Part shown: piece by piece, positions 1 through 4,154 of the stretch
Position numbering within the stretch: the first letter of the stretch is position 1
How the letters are laid out: each line of letters opens with the position of its first letter
NCBI GenBank assembly: GCA_964542755.1
Contig: CAZIWL010000182.1
Span: 1-7,657, forward strand
Direction of reading: 5' to 3'
Length of the DNA stretch: 7,657 nucleotides
From: SKLM01 sp964542755
GTDB lineage: Bacteria; Chloroflexota; Anaerolineae; B4-G1
Program-made: the position numbers and the translations under genes
The notes under the pieces: generated by a model
Told to the model about the DNA's origin: nothing
What the model saw: only the letters and a program-made list of their open reading frames with translations
The model's database searches: none

Positions 1-13
1 AACAGTACTCGGC

Positions 14-44
14 GGTGCGATGCACGTTTCAAGTGTGTTGCACC
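14..44. repeat. Imperfect palindrome, copy 1 of a dispersed ~31-bp repeat
   Basis: GGTGCGATGCAC at 14-25 is followed by a 7-nt loop and GTGTGTTGCACC at 33-44. As RNA all 12 positions pair if G-U wobbles are allowed. The element begins with the same 12-mer as the element at 7538-7568 and resembles it throughout, with one single-base gap. Two related copies near both window ends suggest a dispersed intergenic repeat family in this genome. The family is not named here because no search was possible. Confidence 0.6.
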
Positions 45-180
45 TGGTGGGCGTATGCGTGATCCGTGTGTTCGTCATAGGTGGTTAGTGCCCTGGCGGC
101 CGTTCTGGGCTCACGGTGGCCGACCGGCTGCCAAGTTTGGGATAGGTTTCTGGCGCGGTCAGAGGGCTGGGGCTTCGGCA

Positions 181-220
181 CCCCTCTCCCCAGGGGGGAG
201 AGGGGCTGGGGGTGAGGGGG
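181..220. repeat. G-rich palindromic intergenic repeat with G-quadruplex motif
   Basis: CCCCTCTCCCC (181-191) and GGGGAGAGGGG (195-205) form a perfect 11-bp inverted repeat with a 3-nt loop. It is followed by CTGGGGGTGAGGGGG. Elements of this look (CCCTCTCCC...GGGAGAGGG followed by GGGTGAGGG) are a widespread class of bacterial intergenic repeats, known from general familiarity. The plus strand from 193 also has four runs of at least four G separated by loops of 3, 2 and 3 nt, a textbook quadruplex motif. It lies 59 bp past the kinase stop codon and may influence transcript ends. There is no U-tract, so it is not a canonical intrinsic terminator. Confidence 0.65.
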
Positions 221-278
221 ATACGAGCTCAACGCAGCCCGGTGGTCTCGTGCCGGAGGGGGGGACCGTCCCGTGGGG

Positions 279-2360
279 TTAGGCGTCCAGGACCTCGCGC
301 ACGGTTCGGGTGAGGGTCTCGATCGAGAAAGGCTTGCGGAGGGCTGCGGTGAAGCCAACGGCGTGGAGGTTGCTCACGTTGGTGTCGACTACGTGGCCCG
401 TCATGGCGATGGTCTTCAGCTCCGGGTTTCCATCTCGCAGCCGACGGAGGAGCGCCTCGCCGCCCATCTCGGGCATCACCACGTCGGTGATGACGAGGTC
501 GACGTCCTGGCGTGAGACAGCGCCCAGGGCTTCCACCCCGTTGCTCGCCGAGAGGACCCGATAGCCTGAGGACCGGAGGCTGGCACCGATGCCCTCGCGG
601 AGCTGGTCCGCGTCCTCGACGACGAGGATGGTCTCCCCTCGGCCTTCGAGAGGCGAGTTCTCGTTTACCTGAGGACTCGACGCCATGTCCCCCTCGACCA
701 GGGGGAGGTAGATGGTGAACGTGGATCCCTCACCCTCAGCGGCGTCGACGTGGATGAAGCCCTCGTGCTGTTTCACAATGCCGTACACCTGGGCCAGGCC
801 CAGGCCCGTGCCCTTGCCTGGTTCTTTGGTGGTGAAGAATGGCTCGAAGAGGTGTTCCTTCACCTCCGCGTTCATACCCGTCCCGTTGTCCGAGACCGTC
901 ATTCGCGCCCAGGGCCCCGGGAGCATCTCGGGAAGCGGGGGGCTCACGTCCGGGGAGATTGTGACGGGCTCGACGGCGATGCGCAACTCGCCGCCGTCGG
1001 GCATGGCGTCCTTGGCGTTGAGTGCCAGATTCATAAGCGTCTGGTGGATCCGCGTGGCGTCGGCCCGGATCATGCACGGGGCCGCGGGAAGCTCGGCCTT
1101 CAGCGTGATGCTCTCGGGGATGGTGCGGCGTAGGAGCGTGAGGGCTTCCTCCACGAGTGACACCAAGCTGACGCACTCCGTCTCCATCATAGCGCTGCGG
1201 CTGAAGTCGAGGATCTGCTGAACCAGGTCGGCGGCACGGTTGGACTGCTCGAGGATCGTTTCCAGGGCCGCCTTGGTGGTGGAAGGGAGTGGGGTCTGCC
1301 TCAGGGTCATCTGGGCATAGAGGATGATGGAGGCCAGGATGTTGTTGAAGTCGTGGGCGATGCCGCCGGCAAGCTGGCCCACCGCCGCCAGCCGCTCCTG
1401 CTGCTTCAGCTCCTTCTCCATCCGCCGGCGCTCCGTGACGTCCCGGGCGACGGAGACGATGGCCTTGACCTCGCCGTCGCGGATCAGCGGGCCCCCGCTT
1501 ACCTCGCCCCAGTGGGTGGTGCCGTCCTTGGCAATGAATTTGTAGACGGTGGAGGGGACACGCTGCCCGTCGAGGACTTGAAAGGCGTCGACAAAGGCTT
1601 GTTCCAGAGATTCCGGGGCCAGGATGCCCAGCTCCTGGATCGGCCTGCCGATGAGCTCCTCCGCTTCGTAGCCGAGCAGCCGTTTCGCGGACGGGGACAC
1701 GTCAATCACGCAGAGCTCTCGGTCCAGGGCATAGAGCACGTCGGAGACGTTCTCGAAGCGAAGGCGGTAGCGCTCCTCGCTCTGGCGTAGCGCCTGGTTC
1801 GCCTTGCGCAGCTTCTCCAGGGTGCGCTCCAAGCTCCGGCTGGAGAGCCAGGAGAGGAGGGCGAGGAGGGAGAAGGCTGCAATCGCGGGGAGGTTGGGAA
1901 CTGGGTCTCCGAGTACGGCCATCCCCATGGCGACGATCACCAGCGAGGAGATGCCGGCGGCTCCGAAGCTTGCCCAGGGCTGGAAGAGAACGCTGGCGCC
2001 AACGATTGGCAGGGCGAACACCAGGAGACCGCGGCCGTTGGCGACTTCATCTGGCACGTCGGAGAGGGTTGCAGTGGCGATGAGGGCGAGGATGAAGATC
2101 GCGCTGGCCAGCTCGGCGGAGACGTAGAGACTCAAGCCGTAGATGACCGTGCCGCCGGCGATACCGGCGATCGCCGCGAGGCGCAGGAGGCGGAGTTCTT
2201 GTGCGCTCCCCAGCGCCGTCGGCGAGAACACCGTCACGGCCACCAGTGCGATGATGCCGGAGGCGGTGATACCCAATAGGATGATGTGGAGGAGCCGTCG
2301 GCGACGGGCCTTGTCCGAGTCGGTGACGGCTGTACTGAACAGCGTTGAGAGCGTTCGCAT
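279..2360 (-). CDS. Hybrid sensor histidine kinase with integral membrane N-terminus, PAS domain and C-terminal receiver
   Basis: A membrane sensor kinase predicted to autophosphorylate a histidine and pass the phosphate to its own receiver. From the ATG at 2360 it has 693 residues. About six hydrophobic segments lie near residues 23-46, 58-80, 83-99, 110-127, 134-151 and 156-172. A charged helix (176-204) leads to a PAS domain (about 195-311, ending DVTERRRME). HisKA has the H-box GGIAHDFNN with His336. HATPase_c has N-box residues N444 and N448, DNGTGM at 491-496, FEPFF at 505-509 and GKGTGLGL at 515-522. The receiver spans about 576-693, with E582/D583, phospho-acceptor D626, T654 and K676 all present, so both halves look active. 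An upstream TTG at 2432 is possible (717 residues), but only the ATG at 2360 has a well-spaced GAGG. There is no HPt domain and no adjacent DNA-binding response regulator. The ligand cannot be predicted. Confidence 0.93.
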   Translation of the reverse strand: MRTLSTLFSTAVTDSDKARRRRLLHIILLGITASGIIALVAVTVFSPTALGSAQELRLLRLAAIAGIAGGTVIYGLSLYVSAELASAIFILALIATATLSDVPDEVANGRGLLVFALPIVGASVLFQPWASFGAAGISSLVIVAMGMAVLGDPVPNLPAIAAFSLLALLSWLSSRSLERTLEKLRKANQALRQSEERYRLRFENVSDVLYALDRELCVIDVSPSAKRLLGYEAEELIGRPIQELGILAPESLEQAFVDAFQVLDGQRVPSTVYKFIAKDGTTHWGEVSGGPLIRDGEVKAIVSVARDVTERRRMEKELKQQERLAAVGQLAGGIAHDFNNILASIILYAQMTLRQTPLPSTTKAALETILEQSNRAADLVQQILDFSRSAMMETECVSLVSLVEEALTLLRRTIPESITLKAELPAAPCMIRADATRIHQTLMNLALNAKDAMPDGGELRIAVEPVTISPDVSPPLPEMLPGPWARMTVSDNGTGMNAEVKEHLFEPFFTTKEPGKGTGLGLAQVYGIVKQHEGFIHVDAAEGEGSTFTIYLPLVEGDMASSPQVNENSPLEGRGETILVVEDADQLREGIGASLRSSGYRVLSASNGVEALGAVSRQDVDLVITDVVMPEMGGEALLRRLRDGNPELKTIAMTGHVVDTNVSNLHAVGFTAALRKPFSIETLTRTVREVLDA

Positions 2361-2366
2361 AGTCTG

Positions 2367-2371
2367 CCTCA
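2367..2371 (-). promoter_or_regulatory. Ribosome binding site that favours the ATG start of the kinase
   Basis: Read on the minus strand, TGAGG stands 6 nt before the ATG at 2360. The alternative TTG at 2432 is preceded by CCGGGG, which does not resemble a Shine-Dalgarno sequence. This decides for the shorter protein. Confidence 0.6.
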
Positions 2372-2493
2372 ATTGAGCAGCGGCATCGGATAGCTGGTGA
2401 GGTGAGCGACCCTTATTTGGCGCCGCAGCCAACCCCGGATGAGCGTGCCCCGGGTCTGCGGCGAGGTCTTGATGGCCTCTGGGAATGTACTAG

Positions 2494-2522
2494 ATTGTAT
2501 CGCTCTTAGAGGTTTCCTGCAA
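2494..2522 (-). promoter_or_regulatory. Candidate sigma-70 promoter for the kinase gene
   Basis: On the minus strand TTGCAG (2522-2517) and TACAAT (2499-2494) are separated by exactly 17 bp. The -10 box matches 5 of 6 consensus bases and the -35 box 3 of 6. It sits in a locally AT-richer patch and would give a leader of about 125 nt before the ATG at 2360, or about 55 nt before the alternative TTG at 2432. Confidence 0.45.
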
Positions 2523-2555
2523 GAGGGTGGTGTCGGGGTGGTGGGGGACCGGTCA

Positions 2556-2627
2556 ACGAGTGAGCGATAGAGCGAGAAAGCGAGATAGCGAAAAGGCGAA
2601 AAAGCGATAGTGCGACGAAGCGGAAGA
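2556..2627. repeat. Degenerate tandem repeat with 8-bp period, consensus GCGANANA
   Basis: GCGA occurs at 2564, 2572, 2580, 2588, 2596, 2604 and 2612, exactly every 8 bp, with GCGG at 2620 and ACGA at 2556 as diverged edge units. Units include GCGATAGA, GCGAGAAA, GCGAGATA and GCGAAAAG. The anchor bases are almost invariant while the other four are purine-rich and variable. It is non-coding, since a period of 8 is not a multiple of three, and no credible ORF uses it. It lies upstream of the predicted kinase promoter. Confidence 0.8.
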
Positions 2628-2715
2628 GCCTATTGGTGAATGGGAGAAGGCGCAGGCGCCGCGCGACCCCGCTCCTCAGTTCTGAAGGGATCGCGAGATC
2701 CCGTGTTTGGGGGCG

Positions 2716-2770
2716 AGGGTGTGGAGGGGCTTGCGGTGGGTGGTTGACCAGGTGGGTGACGGCGGGTGAG
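2716..2770. repeat. 55-bp repeat, left copy bordering the gap
   Basis: These 55 bases are identical to 2871-2925 on the other side of the N run, and the identity stops exactly at this length. The sequence is G-rich, with several GGTGGGT and GGGTGA-like runs. An exact overlap of this length between contig ends is what a de Bruijn assembler working at k=55 leaves. The biological reality is therefore either one copy or a tandem repeat of unknown copy number. Confidence 0.9.
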
Positions 2771-2870
2771 NNNNNNNNNNNNNNNNNNNNNNNNNNNNNN
2801 NNNNNNNNNNNNNNNNNNNNNNNNNNNNNNNNNNNNNNNNNNNNNNNNNNNNNNNNNNNNNNNNNNNNNN
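2771..2870. other. Assembly gap of 100 undetermined bases
   Basis: A run of exactly 100 N. The round number suggests a placeholder rather than a measured distance. The flanking contig ends share 55 identical bases, so the real distance may be negative (an overlap) or may hide further repeat units. Confidence 0.98.
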
Positions 2871-2925
2871 AGGGTGTGGAGGGGCTTGCGGTGGGTGGTT
2901 GACCAGGTGGGTGACGGCGGGTGAG
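2871..2925. repeat. 55-bp repeat, right copy bordering the gap
   Basis: Identical to 2716-2770. It begins immediately after the last N, while the left copy ends immediately before the first N, which is the pattern of overlapping contig ends. Confidence 0.9.
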
Positions 2926-3071
2926 GCTGTGAGGCACGGTGGACCGCGGATCTAGCGGTTCTCCTGGATTTCGGAGCATTTATTGCCGCGACCTTGAGTT
3001 TGGGCCGCGACGCGCCTGAGCGTGTACCTGATGCGGCTTACAACAGGCCGGACCCTCGGCAACCACGTCGG

Positions 3072-3710
3072 TCAGGCGTCGAGGACGGCGCGGAGCCGCT
3101 CCGCGAGCTCGTCGATGGAGAAGGGCTTGGGAAGGGCGTCGTCGAAACCGGCGGCCCGGAGTTCCTCCATCTGGGTGTCGACGACGTGCCCCGTCATCGC
3201 CACCACCCTGACGTGGGGATGGTCAGCCCGAAGCTGGCACAGCAACTCCTGACCGCCCATCCTGGGCATAACGATATCCGTGAGCACCAGGTCCACCTGG
3301 TACACCGACGCGGTGTCGAGGGCCTCACGACCGTCCGCCGCCGTGACGACGTTGTACCCGAAGGACCGCAGCCCGGCACTGATGGCCTGGCAGAGATGGC
3401 TAGCGTCATCGACGACCAGTAAGGTCTCACCCTGCGTCCCACCCGGGCCGCTTGCGTCGCCGACGTCACGATTGGGATGGGTGGCATTCCGGCAACGGCT
3501 GCCCAGGCAGATCCGGCCAGGGTCTCCGAAAGCGACGGCTGCCAGAAGGATCGGTGCAGCCGCCGGCGCGGCCGGTCGCCCAAGAGACGTCCCGCCGGAA
3601 AGGAAGGCCGGTGGGGCGAAGCCGATGAGGCAGAGCGAGACAGCCGCCAGGGCGACAGCCGCTACGGCTCTAATCAAGACAGGGGATTTTCGGCTCAGAT
3701 CGGACTTCAT
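3072..3710 (-). CDS. Receiver-domain protein with an N-terminal membrane hairpin
   Basis: A 212-residue protein of unusual layout. The N-terminus has two hydrophobic stretches (about residues 11-33 and 47-62). Basic residues precede the first and follow the second (R66, R72, R74), which by the positive-inside rule puts both ends in the cytoplasm. A short Gly/Asp-rich linker leads to a complete receiver (about 94-212), with acidic pair D101/D102, phospho-acceptor D145 in LVLTDIVMP, T173 in MTGH and K195 in KPFS. No output domain follows. The receiver aligns without gaps to the receiver of the hybrid kinase at 279-2360, and I count 66 identical residues of 119, including MTGHVVDT. The ATG at 3710 has GAGGAG 6 nt upstream. 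It is the second gene of an operon with the small gene at 3756-3956. It could be a phosphate sink or relay for the kinase, or a remnant of a lost second hybrid kinase. The second membrane segment is short, so a cleaved signal peptide cannot be excluded, but that would export the receiver away from its phosphodonor. Confidence 0.85.
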   Translation of the reverse strand: MKSDLSRKSPVLIRAVAAVALAAVSLCLIGFAPPAFLSGGTSLGRPAAPAAAPILLAAVAFGDPGRICLGSRCRNATHPNRDVGDASGPGGTQGETLLVVDDASHLCQAISAGLRSFGYNVVTAADGREALDTASVYQVDLVLTDIVMPRMGGQELLCQLRADHPHVRVVAMTGHVVDTQMEELRAAGFDDALPKPFSIDELAERLRAVLDA

Positions 3711-3716
3711 GTCGGA

Positions 3717-3722
3717 CTCCTC
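3717..3722 (-). promoter_or_regulatory. Ribosome binding site of the membrane-anchored receiver gene
   Basis: GAGGAG on the minus strand, 6 nt before the ATG at 3710. It fixes this start and so supports the hydrophobic N-terminus as a real part of the protein rather than upstream read-through. Confidence 0.75.
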
Positions 3723-3755
3723 GTGGATAAGTGCTGCTCAGGATGTGCCGCTTCG

Positions 3756-3956
3756 TCACTCGGCGTCGTCGGCGCGCTGCGCCGGGGGTTCGGGCAGACG
3801 GTCGCTTTCCAGGAAGGATGCCAGGCGTCGGGGAGTGCTGAAGCCCCATTGGCGCCCCGTGCGCGGTTCCTCGAGGATGACACGCGGCGATGGATGTCGC
3901 GCCCCGGACCCTCCTTCCGACCAGACGCAGAGCAGATAGATCTTCTGGGTATCCAC
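3756..3956 (-). CDS. Small conserved-looking protein of 66 residues, function unknown
   Basis: Read from the GTG at 3956 the product has 66 residues. It begins with the strand-like segment KIYLLCVWSE, then has RVILEEPRTGRQWGFSTPRRLASFLES, and ends in a charged Pro-rich tail. The pattern YLLxxW...RVxLEdPrTGxxxGFxxxxxLxxFLe resembles small hypothetical proteins I associate with Chloroflexota genomes; this is family recall, not a search result. A strong AAGGAGG lies 5 nt before the GTG. The reading frame stays open upstream for hundreds of codons antisense to the large regulator gene, so an automatic caller may merge it into a spurious 623-codon ORF or miss it. It lies 45 nt upstream of the receiver gene on the same strand, and the two probably share a transcript. 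No signal peptide or membrane segment is evident. It may be a small regulatory or binding partner in this signalling locus. Confidence 0.7.
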   Translation of the reverse strand: MDTQKIYLLCVWSEGGSGARHPSPRVILEEPRTGRQWGFSTPRRLASFLESDRLPEPPAQRADDAE

Positions 3957-3961
3957 ATCTC

Positions 3962-3968
3962 CCTCCTT
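3962..3968 (-). promoter_or_regulatory. Strong ribosome binding site deciding the GTG start of the small gene
   Basis: AAGGAGG on the minus strand, 5 nt before the GTG at 3956. Its first base on that strand (3968) is shared with the -35 box of the opposing regulator promoter. Confidence 0.8.
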
Positions 3969-3996
3969 TGACTTGTCCGCCGCCGTTCCATATAAT
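3968..3996 (+). promoter_or_regulatory. Near-consensus sigma-70 promoter for the BTAD regulator
   Basis: TTGACT (3968-3973) and TATAAT (3991-3996) are separated by exactly 17 bp: 5 of 6 and 6 of 6 consensus matches with ideal spacing. Transcription would start near 4003 and leave a leader of about 150 nt before the ATG at 4155. The promoter lies inside the predicted 5' leader of the opposing small gene, so the two transcripts would overlap. Confidence 0.8.
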
Positions 3997-4054
3997 GGCT
4001 GGGTGGGCCGCCTGCCGGCCTTCTGTACGATTGGACGGCAGTCGGTGGGGGCTC

Positions 4055-4070
4055 GCTCGCCGTGGCGAGC
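4055..4070. repeat. Perfect 7-bp inverted repeat in the regulator leader
   Basis: GCTCGCC and GGCGAGC separated by two bases form a perfect dyad between the two opposing candidate promoters. As RNA it would make a 6-bp stem with a 4-nt loop in the leader of the regulator mRNA. As DNA it could be a dimer binding site. There is no U-tract after it. Confidence 0.45.
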
Positions 4071-4098
4071 CATTCGATCCTTGCCTGCTACACCACCT

Positions 4099-4131
4099 AT
4101 TCTACACGCCGGCCGTTGAAAAATCGTTGAA
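4099..4131 (-). promoter_or_regulatory. Candidate SARP-type operator and promoter for the small-protein/receiver operon
   Basis: On the minus strand two identical heptamers TTCAACG (4131-4125 and 4120-4114) are separated by 4 bp, giving an 11-bp period. Nine bases further downstream is TAGAAT (4104-4099), a 5-of-6 match to the -10 consensus, with no recognisable -35 box. SARP/AfsR-family regulators are known to bind heptameric direct repeats with an 11-bp period about 8 bp upstream of a -10 box and to stand in for a poor -35. A regulator with that type of DNA-binding domain is encoded next door. Transcription would begin near 4092, with a leader of about 135 nt before the GTG at 3956. This is inference from geometry. 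Confidence 0.45.
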
Positions 4132-4154
4132 GACAGGGAGGTCTCGCATAGAGG

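Larger units (their letters stand above)
1..278. other. Non-coding region downstream of the kinase gene
   Basis: No credible gene is seen in this stretch. Short open frames exist on both strands but run through repeats and have no ribosome binding site or recognisable protein signature. It contains an imperfect palindrome at 14-44 and a G-rich inverted repeat at 181-220, both listed separately. No U-tract terminator was found for the kinase gene that ends at 279. The short palindrome at 262-272 allows only a four-base stem. Confidence 0.7.
2433..3071. other. Non-coding region between the kinase and receiver genes, interrupted by an assembly gap
   Basis: No gene is supported here. The open frames that cross this stretch run through undetermined bases and low-complexity repeats. 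It holds the candidate kinase promoter (2494-2522), an 8-bp-period tandem repeat (2556-2627), and a 55-bp sequence duplicated on both sides of a 100-N gap. From 2926 to 3071 I see only weak potential hairpins and no U-tract terminator for the receiver gene. Its true length is uncertain because of the gap. Confidence 0.7.

Noticed and set aside
2361..2432. TTG start at 2432 extending the kinase by 24 residues
   Set aside because: No ribosome binding site precedes it, whereas the ATG at 2360 has TGAGG at 6-nt spacing. It is kept only as an alternative.
2506..2979. 157-codon minus-strand ORF across the gap
   Set aside because: It runs through 100 undetermined bases and two copies of the same 55-bp repeat plus the 8-bp array, so the frame is not meaningful.
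3280..3971. Plus-strand ORFs of 219 and 164 codons opposite the receiver and small genes
   Set aside because: They are antisense to two genes that have motifs and ribosome binding sites. The translations are Arg/Ser-rich with no domains.
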